A stretch of 64,000 nucleotides of DNA. Origin: IMCC45349 sp047219225. Its GTDB lineage: Bacteria > Bacteroidota > Bacteroidia > Flavobacteriales > Flavobacteriaceae. Shown here piece after piece: positions 52,924 through 61,011 of the stretch. The stretch covers positions 1,426,001 to 1,490,000 of the forward strand of contig NZ_CP178208.1 of the NCBI RefSeq assembly GCF_047219225.1, read 5' to 3'. The notes beneath the pieces are model-generated. The model did no database searches, was not told the DNA's origin, and saw only the letters and a program-made list of their open reading frames with translations. Within the stretch, counting starts at the first letter, position 1, and each line of letters starts with the position of its first letter. The position numbers were made by a program, and so were the translations under genes.

Positions 52924-54024
52924 ATGACTGAAAGAGATTTGATTTTTACGCTTGCACTTCAAAATGTTGCCAAAATAGGTGACATTACTGCTAAGAAATT
53001 AATCCAACATTGTGGTTCTGCCGAAGCTGTTTTAAACGAAAAGAAGCAAAACCTACTAAAGATTGATGGTATTGGTACAGCGGTTTTAAGTGATTTATAC
53101 AGTAAACATCATTTACAAGAAGCAGAGCAAGAATTAAAATTTATTAAAGAGAATAATGTTTTATGTCATTACTTCATGGACGATACTTATCCAGAAAGAT
53201 TAAAGCATTGTATTGATGGTCCTATTCTGTTATTTCAATCGGGAAACATTAACTTAAATCAACATCGCATTATTAGTATTGTAGGTACAAGAAAAATTAC
53301 AACACAAGGTATTGCTAATTGTGAAGCTCTTGTTGAACAGTTAAAACCATACAATCCAATAATAGTTTCTGGCTTTGCTTATGGCACTGATATTACTGCG
53401 CAAAAAGCTGCGATTAAACATAACTTGCAAACAATAGGTTGTTTAGCGCATGGTTTAAATCAAGTATATCCTAAGGTCCATAAAAAATACGTGTCAGAAG
53501 TTAAGGACAACGGAGGGTTTTTTACCGATTTTTGGAGTACAAGTGATTTTGACAGAAATAACTTTTTAAAGCGAAATCGTATTATTGCTGGTTTAAGTGA
53601 AGCCACAATTGTTATTGAGTCGGCCGAAAAGGGAGGAAGCTTGGTTACTGCAGATATTGCAAATTCTTACAATAGAGAAGTATTTGCTGTTCCTGGACGT
53701 ATTACAGATAGCCAGAGTGTTGGTTGTAACAACTTAATTAAAATGCAACGCGCACATTTACTATCAAAACCAGCTGATGTACCTTATATTTTAAATTGGC
53801 AGTTAGAGACAAAACCAAAACCTGTGCAAAAGCAATTGTTTGTTGAGCTTGATACAGACGAAAAAGTGATTTATAATTTTTTAAAAGATAACGATAAAGA
53901 ACTTTTAGACATTATTGCATTAAAGTGTAATATGCCAACTTATAGAGTTGCATCACTATTATTAAACATGGAATTAAAAGGTGTAGTTAGACCACTTCCA
54001 GGAAAACAATTTGAGATTATTTAA
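52924..54024 (+). CDS. dprA: DNA-processing protein DprA
   Basis: Loads RecA on incoming single-stranded DNA during natural transformation. The 366-residue protein has an N-terminal helix-hairpin-helix (VAKIGDITAKKLIQHCG), the Rossmann domain (SIVGTRKITTQG, SGFAYGTDITAQ, EKGGSLVTADIA) and a C-terminal winged helix (about 300-360). It ends convergently with trpS, overlapping by 4 bases. With recA 4.4 kb downstream in the window, competence is possible but not shown. Confidence 0.95.
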   Translation: MTERDLIFTLALQNVAKIGDITAKKLIQHCGSAEAVLNEKKQNLLKIDGIGTAVLSDLYSKHHLQEAEQELKFIKENNVLCHYFMDDTYPERLKHCIDGPILLFQSGNINLNQHRIISIVGTRKITTQGIANCEALVEQLKPYNPIIVSGFAYGTDITAQKAAIKHNLQTIGCLAHGLNQVYPKVHKKYVSEVKDNGGFFTDFWSTSDFDRNNFLKRNRIIAGLSEATIVIESAEKGGSLVTADIANSYNREVFAVPGRITDSQSVGCNNLIKMQRAHLLSKPADVPYILNWQLETKPKPVQKQLFVELDTDEKVIYNFLKDNDKELLDIIALKCNMPTYRVASLLLNMELKGVVRPLPGKQFEII

Positions 54025-54992
54025 TACCCAACTTTAGCTCTAACGCGCTTTAAAACATCATTGGCAATTAAAGTTGCTTTTTCAGCACCAACAGCTAAAG
54101 CCTTGTCAACTTCGTCAAGGTTTTCCATATAATGATTATAGCGAGCTCTTTCTGTCGCAAACTTATCAATTATAAGCTCGAATAAAGCTTGTTTAGCATG
54201 TCCATAACCATAACCTCCTTTTTCGTAGTTAGCTTTCATTTCAGCCACTTGTTCTTCGTTAGCAACCAATTGGTAAATAGCAAAACAATTACAAGTACTC
54301 CAATCTTTTGGATCTTCTAATGGTGTACTATCGGTTTGGATTTTCATGATTTGTTTACGAAGCTTTTTGTCTGGTAAAAAGATGTTAATGATGTTGTCTT
54401 TACTTTTACTCATTTTACTTCCATCTGTTCCAGGAATTAACATGGTGTTTTCTTGAATTTTAGCTTCAGGTAAAACAAATGTTTCACCTCCCATTTTTGC
54501 GTGAAAACGAGATGCAACATCTCTAGTCATTTCAAGGTGCTGTAATTGGTCTTTTCCAACAGGAACAATTTCTGCATCATATAACAAAATATCAGCTGCC
54601 ATTAACATAGGATAAGTAAATAAACCAGAATTAACATCTTCTAATCTGTCAGCTTTATCCTTAAAACTATGTGCTAAGGTTAAACGTTGGTATGGAAAGA
54701 AGCAGCTTAAATACCAAGACAGTTCTGTTACTTGAGGAATATCACTTTGTCTGTAAAAAACAGTTTTATTAATATCTAACCCAAAAGCCAACCAAGTTGC
54801 AGCAGTAGAATACGTGTTTTGGCGTAAAGTTTCAGCATCTTTAATCTGTGTTAATGAATGCATGTCTGCAATAAATAAAAACGACTCATTTTTTGGATCG
54901 TTACTCATTTCAATTGCAGGAATAATTGCGCCTAATAAATTTCCTAAATGCGGTGTACCTGTACTTTGAACTCCTGTTAATACTCTTGCCAT
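54021..54992 (-). CDS. trpS: Tryptophan-tRNA ligase
   Basis: A 323-residue class I synthetase charging tRNA-Trp. The HIGH-like motif is GTPHLGN near residue 12 and KMSKS is intact in GSKMSKSKDN. Length is standard for bacterial TrpS. A good promoter lies just upstream at 55044-55074. Confidence 0.97.
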   Translation of the reverse strand: MARVLTGVQSTGTPHLGNLLGAIIPAIEMSNDPKNESFLFIADMHSLTQIKDAETLRQNTYSTAATWLAFGLDINKTVFYRQSDIPQVTELSWYLSCFFPYQRLTLAHSFKDKADRLEDVNSGLFTYPMLMAADILLYDAEIVPVGKDQLQHLEMTRDVASRFHAKMGGETFVLPEAKIQENTMLIPGTDGSKMSKSKDNIINIFLPDKKLRKQIMKIQTDSTPLEDPKDWSTCNCFAIYQLVANEEQVAEMKANYEKGGYGYGHAKQALFELIIDKFATERARYNHYMENLDEVDKALAVGAEKATLIANDVLKRVRAKVGY

Positions 54993-55043
54993 AATTTAAC
55001 CTCTATTATATAGAGAATAATATCTATTGTTATACTTAAAGAG

Positions 55044-55074
55044 CAAAGGTAATTTTTTTGTAAGAATAGCTCAA
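55044..55074 (-). promoter_or_regulatory. Promoter of trpS
   Basis: Minus strand: TTG (55074-55072), 20 bases, TACCTTTG (55051-55044), 52 bases before the trpS start. It overlaps the plus-strand promoter elements of the divergent plsC-like gene. Confidence 0.65.
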
Positions 55075-55091
55075 TTATTTTATTAGTTTTG
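55058..55091 (+). promoter_or_regulatory. Candidate promoter of the plsC-like gene
   Basis: TTG (55058-55060), 23 bases, TAGTTTTG (55084-55091), ending 6 bases before ATG 55098. The spacing is at the long end of the consensus and the leader would be very short, so confidence is moderate. Confidence 0.45.
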
Positions 55092-55097
55092 GTGATA

Positions 55098-55829
55098 ATG
55101 AAAATTATCAAGTATCCTTTTTGGGTTTTATACAGGATTTGGTTCTACATATTGGTTGCATTACCAATAATAATCATGTTTCCAATATTATTAATCTCTA
55201 TCTCAAAAGAGAGCTGGTACCCTTTTTTCTTTAGGTTAGCAAGAATTTGGTCTAAGATTATTTTAATAGGAATGGGCTTTAGATGGAAAATCAAATTTGA
55301 AGAAAAACCAGTAAAAGGTAAGAGTTATATGTTTGTAGCTAACCATACGTCTATGACAGATATTATGTTGATGTTAGTAGCAGTAAAAGATAATCCATTT
55401 GTATTTGTAGGTAAAAAGGAGTTGGCAAAAATCCCTTTGTTTGGATTCTTTTATAAGCGTACTTGTATCTTGGTTGATAGGAGTAGTGCTAAAAGTAGAC
55501 AAGCAGTATTTTTAAGAGCGCAAAGACGATTACAATCGGGATTGAGTATTTGTATTTTTCCTGAAGGAGGTGTTCCTGAAGAATCTGTTGTACTTGACAA
55601 GTTTAAAGATGGTGCTTTTAGATTAGCTATTAATCATCAAATTCCAATTGTTCCATTAACATTTTACGATAATAAAAAACGTTTTTCTTACACATTTTTT
55701 AGTGGAGGTCCTGGAGTAATGCGAGTGAAAATGCATCGTTTTTTTAGTACTGAAGGTTTAACTACAGAGAGTACAAAAACTTTAAATAGTGACACTAGAA
55801 ATGTGTTGTTAGAAGAGTTGAAAGCTTAA
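55098..55829 (+). CDS. plsC: 1-acyl-sn-glycerol-3-phosphate acyltransferase (PlsC family)
   Basis: A 243-residue membrane-bound acyltransferase of phospholipid synthesis: lysophosphatidate plus acyl donor gives phosphatidate. NHTSMTDI holds the catalytic H-x4-D, FVGKKELAKIPLFGFF the second motif, and IFPEGGVPEE the glycerophosphate-binding motif. One or two N-terminal hydrophobic helices (about 8-40) anchor it. ATG 55098 is preferred over TTG 55089, which overlaps the -7 box. Confidence 0.9.
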   Translation: MKIIKYPFWVLYRIWFYILVALPIIIMFPILLISISKESWYPFFFRLARIWSKIILIGMGFRWKIKFEEKPVKGKSYMFVANHTSMTDIMLMLVAVKDNPFVFVGKKELAKIPLFGFFYKRTCILVDRSSAKSRQAVFLRAQRRLQSGLSICIFPEGGVPEESVVLDKFKDGAFRLAINHQIPIVPLTFYDNKKRFSYTFFSGGPGVMRVKMHRFFSTEGLTTESTKTLNSDTRNVLLEELKA

Positions 55830-55830
55830 A

Positions 55831-55864
55831 AAAAAGCTGCTCCTGGCACAGAACAGCTTTTTTT
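55831..55864. terminator. Bidirectional terminator between plsC and the barrel protein gene
   Basis: AAAAAGCTG (55831-55839) pairs with CAGCTTTTT (55854-55862), with two further pairs after a mismatch; A-run on the left and T-run on the right. It serves the convergent genes on both sides. Confidence 0.85.
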
Positions 55865-55920
55865 ACAATCATTGCAACTCTATTTGTGAGTTACAATAAC
55901 CAATCTAACCAACTAAAAAC

Positions 55921-57369
55921 CTAAAATTTAAATTTCAAGCCTGAATAAATTCCAATAAAATAAGGCCTAAAATCACCTGACGTATTATTGAAAGTGTTTA
56001 TTTGATATTTAAACACAGGCTCAAGGTTTAAATCTAGTTTCTTCGATATTTTGTAGTCTAATCCTAATCCTAAATTAGCACTATAACTCGTACTGTTAAT
56101 ATTTGTTGCTTTACCTAAAAGTGTACTTTCTCCTTCAAGTACTGAGTATACTTCATTATCATTTAAAAATAAAGCACTAAAACCACCAATAACATTAATT
56201 CCAAATTTCTTATCTAATATATTGTATTCTAATTCTAAGGGCACTTCAATAAACCCTAACTTTTGATCTAAAGATGCTTTTAGGTTGTTTGATAATGATT
56301 CAGGTGTAAGAGCTAAAGAAAAAGTATTAGCGCTTATTAAAGATAGGTTGGCACCAACAGCGTTTAGTTTAATGTTTCTAAAAGTAGCATCACCACCATC
56401 AAGTGATATTGGCTGTATGTTTTCATAGATTACGACATTATTTGTACTATAACCTAAATTAACCTTATTTATTCCTGTTCTAACTTTTAATTTTTTGGTA
56501 ACAGCATAACTAGCAGATACTCCGTAACTCATGTTTATATCACCAGTTTTAGAATTGTTATTGAACTGTTCGTGTATAGAAGAACCTTCTCCTAAAGTAT
56601 TGAAATAAACAGGAGCTATATTAGAGGCGACACTCCAACGCTTAAACTTATCTTCTTCCTCTTTTGTTAGCGCATCTTTTTTATCTTCTAATGCTTCAAA
56701 TAAATCTTCTTTATCTTCATCTATTTCATTATCATTTTTAAGTAATTCCTCTTTTGCAGAAACAGTTTCATTATTTGCAATTACAGCTCCAACAGCTTTA
56801 GTTGAATTGTTTATTATTTCTTTAATAGATTCTTTGCTAAGAGAGGTGTTATTGTTGTTTTCTATATTGTTATTGGCTAATGTGTTTTTATTTTTAGAAG
56901 TGTTTTGCGTTAATGCATTTTTTGGGGTAATTAGTTTACTTCCATCTACTTTATTATTAGCTGAAATTATAGCCTTTGATGAATTTTTGTTTTTTAGAAC
57001 AGTATTAGCATTTTCATTATTAGTAACAATTGCACTTTCGTGTTCTATAGACGAATTGATAATTTCAGTACTATGTTCTTTAACTGAAGTGTTTTCCTTT
57101 ATTTCTTTTACGTCGGTGTTTACTATTGAATCATTAGTGTTGTTGTTTGTGGTTTCCTTATCAGATTGTAAACCAATACCTAAAGTAATTAATAAAACTA
57201 ATCCTGCAGCTACACCACCAAAACGCCACCAAAAAGGAATAACTCTGCGTTCTTTATCTTCTTTATGAAGCTCCTTATTAATATTATCCCATACAGAAGA
57301 ATCTGGAATAGCTTCAAAGTCTTTTAACTTTTCTTGAAATAGCCTGTCTATATGTTTTTTATTGTCCAT
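55921..57369 (-). CDS. Anti-sigma-like trans-envelope protein with C-terminal outer-membrane beta-barrel
   Basis: A 482-residue protein with three zones. Residues 1-45 are cytosolic and charged (DRLFQEKLKDFEAIPDSSVW), the typical start of Bacteroidota anti-sigma-like proteins; about 46-66 form one membrane helix (WWRFGGVAAGLVLLITLGIG). Residues ~70-240 are a long Asn/Lys/Glu-rich linker of low complexity. Residues ~245-482 look like an eight- to ten-strand outer-membrane barrel and end in LKFKF with terminal Phe, the barrel-insertion signal. Its ATG overlaps the sigma gene stop by one base (TAATG), so the two are made together. It may sense the envelope and hold the sigma factor. Confidence 0.75.
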   Translation of the reverse strand: MDNKKHIDRLFQEKLKDFEAIPDSSVWDNINKELHKEDKERRVIPFWWRFGGVAAGLVLLITLGIGLQSDKETTNNNTNDSIVNTDVKEIKENTSVKEHSTEIINSSIEHESAIVTNNENANTVLKNKNSSKAIISANNKVDGSKLITPKNALTQNTSKNKNTLANNNIENNNNTSLSKESIKEIINNSTKAVGAVIANNETVSAKEELLKNDNEIDEDKEDLFEALEDKKDALTKEEEDKFKRWSVASNIAPVYFNTLGEGSSIHEQFNNNSKTGDINMSYGVSASYAVTKKLKVRTGINKVNLGYSTNNVVIYENIQPISLDGGDATFRNIKLNAVGANLSLISANTFSLALTPESLSNNLKASLDQKLGFIEVPLELEYNILDKKFGINVIGGFSALFLNDNEVYSVLEGESTLLGKATNINSTSYSANLGLGLDYKISKKLDLNLEPVFKYQINTFNNTSGDFRPYFIGIYSGLKFKF

Positions 57370-57911
57370 TATAATGATTGCGAGTTCAAATTCGCTTTAT
57401 AATTCTCTATTTTTTGTTTTAAAATCAATCTTGCTCTAGACAAGTTAGATTTTGTAGTTCCTGTTGAAATATTTAGCATCTCACTTATTTCCTTGTGCGA
57501 GTAACCGTCAAGTGCATATAAATTAAAAACGAGACGATATCTATCAGGTAATTCCTGAATGCATAATAATAAGAAGTCAAGACTTATGTCGTCGTTATCA
57601 ATTTCTACGTTAACATCTTCTATATTGTCTTCACTAATAATATCAAAAACACCTTTACTCCTATATTTATATAAACATGTATTAATGAGTATGCGTTTTA
57701 ACCAACCTTCAAAAGAACCTTTATTTTTATATTGCTCTATTTTTTTAAATATAGTAACAAATGCATCTTGCAGATTATCTTGAGCTTCTGCATGACTTCT
57801 TGAATACTTTAAGCTAAGTGCAAATAGCTTTCTAGAAAAAAGCGTGTATAATTCACTTTGTGCTTTGGTATCATTTTTTTTACATTTTTGTATGAGTTGC
57901 TCTAAACTCAA
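57369..57911 (-). CDS. ECF-type sigma-70 factor
   Basis: A 180-residue alternative sigma factor with region 2 (AQDNLQDAFVTIFKKI, then GSFEGWLKRILINTCL) and region 4 (LPDRYRLVFNLYALDGYSHKEISEML, the helix-turn-helix). Regions 1 and 3 are absent, as in ECF sigma factors. It is translationally coupled by TAATG to the next gene, whose N-terminus could act as its anti-sigma factor. The regulon is unknown; no clear TAnnTTTG promoter precedes it, so it might use its own sigma-specific promoter. Confidence 0.93.
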   Translation of the reverse strand: MSLEQLIQKCKKNDTKAQSELYTLFSRKLFALSLKYSRSHAEAQDNLQDAFVTIFKKIEQYKNKGSFEGWLKRILINTCLYKYRSKGVFDIISEDNIEDVNVEIDNDDISLDFLLLCIQELPDRYRLVFNLYALDGYSHKEISEMLNISTGTTKSNLSRARLILKQKIENYKANLNSQSL

Positions 57912-57931
57912 TTATTTATAGTTTTAGTTAA

Positions 57932-58354
57932 TTATTGTACTACTGGAATTTCAAAAGTTAAAAATATATCATCACCATTTTCATCGTGACCTTGCCAAAA
58001 CTTAAATAGGTAATGTCCGTTAGGTTGATTAACTACAAACGTAAATGATTGGTTAATCAATTCATCTTCTAAAGGGGTACAGTCGCCTTCGTATTCCTCA
58101 AAAACAGTATTAATTACAGCTATTGTTCTTTCATTTTCATTAGGAACATAATATAAGTCGTTATAAAAATGACAAGTTGAAGGTCTATAATATGAGTATT
58201 CAATTAAATATGTTTGCCCATAAACAAACTCAAGAGGCACAGTAGCATTTTCTATTGGCAAAATTTCAAAATAATAATTGGAATTTCCTGAATCATCAAT
58301 ACTACATGACCAAAAAGTAGTTACAATTAGAAATAAAAAAAGTGCTTTTTTCAT
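57932..58354 (-). CDS. Lipoprotein of unknown function
   Basis: A 140-residue protein with signal and lipobox FWSC (C17) followed by SIDDSGNS. The mature part is acidic, with two Cys (in STCHFYND and GDCTPLE) that may form a disulfide, and a likely immunoglobulin-like or jelly-roll beta domain. I recognise no family. I use ATG 58354; TTG 58360 would add two residues. It lies 20 bases upstream of the sigma gene on the same strand and may belong to that operon. Confidence 0.7.
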   Translation of the reverse strand: MKKALFLFLIVTTFWSCSIDDSGNSNYYFEILPIENATVPLEFVYGQTYLIEYSYYRPSTCHFYNDLYYVPNENERTIAVINTVFEEYEGDCTPLEDELINQSFTFVVNQPNGHYLFKFWQGHDENGDDIFLTFEIPVVQ

Positions 58355-58426
58355 TAGCAAAAATTATATAATAAATAAATTTAGTTAATTATTAGATGCA
58401 CAACAATTAAAAAGGTTGCGTTTAGG

Positions 58427-58455
58427 AATAAAAAAATCCCGAAAAATCGGGATTT
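58427..58455 (-). terminator. Terminator of recA
   Basis: AAATCCCGA (58434-58442) pairs with TCGGGATTT (58447-58455), loop of 4, and an A-run to the left that is a T-run on the minus strand. It ends 5 bases after the recA stop. Confidence 0.93.
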
Positions 58456-58460
58456 AGTAT

Positions 58461-59465
58461 TTAATTATCTTCGTTGATGATAGCTTTAATTTTTTCTTCA
58501 AGCTCATCCATCAATTCAGGATTATCTTTAATAAGCGTTTTAACAGCATCTCGACCTTGTCCTAATTTGGTGTCTCCATAACTAAACCATGAGCCACTTT
58601 TCTTTATAACATCATTATCAACGGCAATGTCTAGAATTTCTCCAACTTTAGAAACACCTTCTCCATACATAATATCAAATTCAGCCATTTTAAAAGGAGG
58701 AGCTACTTTATTTTTAACAACCTTAACTCTCGTTTTGTTTCCTAAAACATCACCAGAACTACTTTTTATTTGTGTAGAACGTCTAATGTCCAATCTAACA
58801 GAAGCGTAAAATTTTAATGCATTTCCACCAGTTGTAGTTTCAGGATTTCCAAACATAACACCAATTTTTTCACGTAATTGGTTAATGAAAATCATGGTAC
58901 AGTTTGTTTTGCTAATAGAAGCTGTAAGTTTTCGTAATGCTTGAGACATTAAACGAGCATGTAATCCCATTTTAGAATCTCCCATTTCACCTTCAATCTC
59001 ACTTTTTGGAGTTAATGCTGCTACTGAATCTACAACAACTATATCAATAGCTCCAGAACGCACTAAGTTGTCAGCAATCTCTAAAGCTTGCTCTCCATGA
59101 TCAGGTTGAGAGATAATTAAATTATCAATATCTACACCTAGCTTTTCAGCATAAAATCTATCAAAAGCATGTTCGGCATCAATAAATGCAGCAATACCGC
59201 CTGCTTTTTGAGCTTCTGCAATAGCATGTAAGGTTAGTGTTGTTTTACCAGAAGATTCAGGTCCATAAATTTCAATAACTCTACCTCTTGGATAACCTCC
59301 AACTCCTAAAGCAATATCTAAGCCTAACGAACCAGAAGATATAGCATCTATGTCTTCTACAGCAGCATCACTCATTTTCATGACTGTACCTTTTCCGTAA
59401 GCTTTGTCTAATTTATCTAATGTAAGCTTTAATGCTTTTAATTTTGCGTCTTTTTCACTACTCAT
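58461..59465 (-). CDS. recA: Recombinase RecA
   Basis: Forms filaments on single-stranded DNA for homologous repair. The 334-residue protein has Walker A GPESSGKTT, the signature ALKFYASVRLDIRR, the Walker B region IVVVDSVAALTPK, and loop 2 NQLREKIGVMFGNPETTTGG. Its length is normal for Bacteroidota. An 8-bp inverted repeat at 59492-59516, 27 bases upstream of the ATG, may regulate it. Confidence 0.98.
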   Translation of the reverse strand: MSSEKDAKLKALKLTLDKLDKAYGKGTVMKMSDAAVEDIDAISSGSLGLDIALGVGGYPRGRVIEIYGPESSGKTTLTLHAIAEAQKAGGIAAFIDAEHAFDRFYAEKLGVDIDNLIISQPDHGEQALEIADNLVRSGAIDIVVVDSVAALTPKSEIEGEMGDSKMGLHARLMSQALRKLTASISKTNCTMIFINQLREKIGVMFGNPETTTGGNALKFYASVRLDIRRSTQIKSSSGDVLGNKTRVKVVKNKVAPPFKMAEFDIMYGEGVSKVGEILDIAVDNDVIKKSGSWFSYGDTKLGQGRDAVKTLIKDNPELMDELEEKIKAIINEDN

Positions 59466-59491
59466 TTCTACAAATTTTCAATTCTAATTGA

Positions 59492-59516
59492 TGCTAAAAT
59501 AATACATCTTTTAGCA
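59492..59516 (-). promoter_or_regulatory. Inverted repeat upstream of recA
   Basis: TGCTAAAA (59492-59499), 9 bases, TTTTAGCA (59509-59516): perfect 8-bp arms. It may be an operator for a repressor of recA or a hairpin in its leader. It does not look like the LexA boxes I know. Confidence 0.45.
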
Positions 59517-59667
59517 CAATACAATTTTATGACGCAACCTTTTTAAACATTTTGCATCTACATAATAAGTTGAAGAAAAATTTGCTATGAAAAAGAAGTT
59601 TTTGTTAATGTTTTAGTAATAACTTAAGGAGTTTTTCTCAATAATAACATCCTTAAAACATTTATAT

Positions 59668-59760
59668 ATGAAATTTTTTAAGAGAACATTATTCACAAAC
59701 AACTCAGGCTTTTCAGTTTCCATTAGTGTTAATGGAAGTTGTAAAGCAGATGGAGGTTAA
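59668..59760 (+). CDS. Candidate small peptide gene, 30 residues ending Gly-Gly
   Basis: ATG 59668 to TAA 59760 encodes a basic, hydrophobic N-terminus (MKFFKRTLF) followed by a Ser/Asn-rich middle and an end with one cysteine, NGSCKADGG. Stop codons bound the frame at 59620 and 59760, so it is not a fragment of a longer ORF. It is followed by a stem-forming stretch and a strong terminator, so it belongs to a short unit of its own. I know no family. It could be a secreted or modified peptide, a leader peptide, or only chance in a small RNA gene. Confidence 0.4.
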   Translation: MKFFKRTLFTNNSGFSVSISVNGSCKADGG

Positions 59761-59807
59761 CTCGTATACATATTTTACTACAAATTAAAATATTGTAAAA
59801 CGAGTTA
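59758..59807 (+). ncRNA. Possible structured RNA after the 30-codon ORF
   Basis: TAACTCGT (59758-59765) pairs with ACGAGTTA (59800-59807), and TTTTAC (59773-59778) with GTAAAA (59795-59800) inside it (one shared base). The outer stem begins over the ORF stop codon. Sequence is AU-rich inside, so the structure is only moderately convincing. Confidence 0.35.
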
Positions 59808-59814
59808 GTCTAAG

Positions 59815-59849
59815 AAAAGTGCTTTGATAATTATCAAAGCACTTTTTTT
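59815..59849 (+). terminator. Strong palindromic terminator of the orphan unit
   Basis: AAAAGTGCTTTGATAA (59815-59830) is followed directly by its exact reverse complement (59831-59846), with T to 59849: a 16-bp perfect dyad. It faces the + strand, yet the only genes to its left run the other way. Confidence 0.88.
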
Positions 59850-59877
59850 GTTTAAAAGTCAAATCGTTAAAAAGTAT

Positions 59878-59885
59878 TACATTTG
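59878..59885 (+). promoter_or_regulatory. Candidate -7 box for trhO
   Basis: TACATTTG fits TAnnTTTG, 35 bases before the trhO ATG. The nearest TTG (59848-59850) is 27 bases away, too far for the usual spacing. Confidence 0.45.
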
Positions 59886-59920
59886 CACCCAATTATTCTT
59901 TAAACTTAAATTAGTATAGC

Positions 59921-61000
59921 ATGCAACTGTACAATAAATTAAGCGCAAAGGAAAGAGCAGCATTAATCGAAAAAGCAGGAAAGGATCGATTAACACTGTC
60001 TTTCTATCAGTACGCAAAAATTGAAAATCCTCAAGAATTTAGAGACCATTTATTCCTTACTTGGAACAACTTAGATGTTTTAGGTAGAATTTATGTTGCT
60101 CAAGAAGGTATTAATGGTCAATTATCTTTACCAGCAGAAAACTTTCAAGATTTTAAAACCCATTTAGATACTATTGACTTTTTAAAAGATATTCGTTTAA
60201 ACATTGCGGTAGAGCAAGACAACATGTCTTTTTTAAAACTGAAAGTTAAAGTGAGACATAAAATAGTTGCTGATGGATTGAATGACGATACTTTTGATGT
60301 AACAAACAAAGGCATTCATGTTGGTGCAGAAAAGTTCAACGAGCTTATTGAAGATGAAAATACTGTATTGGTTGATATGAGAAACCATTACGAAAGCGAA
60401 ATAGGCCATTTTAAAAATGCAGTTACTCCAGATGTAGATACTTTTAGGGAATCATTGGATATTATTGAAGATGATTTAAAAGCGCATAAAGAAGATAAAA
60501 ACTTAGTTATGTATTGTACTGGAGGTATTCGTTGTGAAAAGGCTAGCGCTTACTTTAAACACAAGGGGTTTAAAAATGTCTATCAGTTAGAAGGAGGTAT
60601 TATAGAATACACAAGACAAATAAAAGAACAAGAACTTGACAATAAATTTATAGGGAAAAACTTTGTTTTTGACGATAGAAGAGCTGAAAAAATAAGTGAC
60701 GATGTCATTGCCCAATGTCATCAATGTGGCTCACCATTTGACGTACATACAAATTGTGCTAATGACGCTTGTCATTTGCTATTTATTCAATGTGATACAT
60801 GTAAAACAGAAATGGACAATTGTTGTTCAACAAACTGTAAAGAAATTAATGCATTACCTTATGAAGAGCAAAAAGCCCTTCGTAAAGGACAAGCAAATAG
60901 CAATGATATATTTAAAAAAGGTAGAGCAGATCACTTACCTTATAAAAAAGATTTGAGAAATATATTTGAGAAGTTTCCAAAAACGGAATCTAAAAACTAA
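59921..61000 (+). CDS. trhO: tRNA uridine(34) hydroxylase TrhO (rhodanese family)
   Basis: Uses oxygen to hydroxylate the wobble uridine to ho5U in tRNA. The 359-residue protein has the N-terminal acylphosphatase-like part (GRIYVAQEGINGQLSLP), the rhodanese domain with catalytic C199 in YCTGGIRCEKASAYF, and a C-terminal zinc-binding-like Cys-rich part (CHQCGSPFDVHTNCAND, CDTCKTEMDNCC). All are typical of TrhO (YceA/YbfQ). It is 11 bases upstream of a U32 gene, whose homologue TrhP makes the same nucleoside by an oxygen-independent route in E. coli and B. subtilis. Confidence 0.95.
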   Translation: MQLYNKLSAKERAALIEKAGKDRLTLSFYQYAKIENPQEFRDHLFLTWNNLDVLGRIYVAQEGINGQLSLPAENFQDFKTHLDTIDFLKDIRLNIAVEQDNMSFLKLKVKVRHKIVADGLNDDTFDVTNKGIHVGAEKFNELIEDENTVLVDMRNHYESEIGHFKNAVTPDVDTFRESLDIIEDDLKAHKEDKNLVMYCTGGIRCEKASAYFKHKGFKNVYQLEGGIIEYTRQIKEQELDNKFIGKNFVFDDRRAEKISDDVIAQCHQCGSPFDVHTNCANDACHLLFIQCDTCKTEMDNCCSTNCKEINALPYEEQKALRKGQANSNDIFKKGRADHLPYKKDLRNIFEKFPKTESKN

Positions 61001-61011
61001 CACCTTTTATT

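Larger units (their letters stand above)
59466..59920. other. 455-base gap between recA and trhO
   Basis: The longest gap in the window. From left to right it holds the recA upstream region with an inverted repeat (59492-59516), two tiny + strand ORFs (59587-59616 with 9 codons before the stop, 59668-59760 with 30), a repeat TTAAGGA/TCCTTAA (59624-59630 and 59650-59656), a stem-forming stretch (59758-59807), a strong terminator (59815-59849) and a TACATTTG box (59878-59885) before trhO. A terminator in front of trhO means something upstream is transcribed. Confidence 0.8.

Noticed and set aside
56807..57268. 153-residue hydrophobic ORF on + opposite the barrel protein linker
   Set aside because: It is the complement of Asn/Lys/Glu-rich codons, which by itself gives Leu/Phe/Ser-rich sequence; it is not evidence of a membrane protein.
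59587..59616. 9-codon ORF MKKKFLLMF as a gene
   Set aside because: Too short to support alone; mentioned only as part of the orphan unit, where it may be a leader or chance.
60696..60956. 86-residue + ORF inside trhO
   Set aside because: Alternate frame of the Cys-rich end of trhO; no own features.
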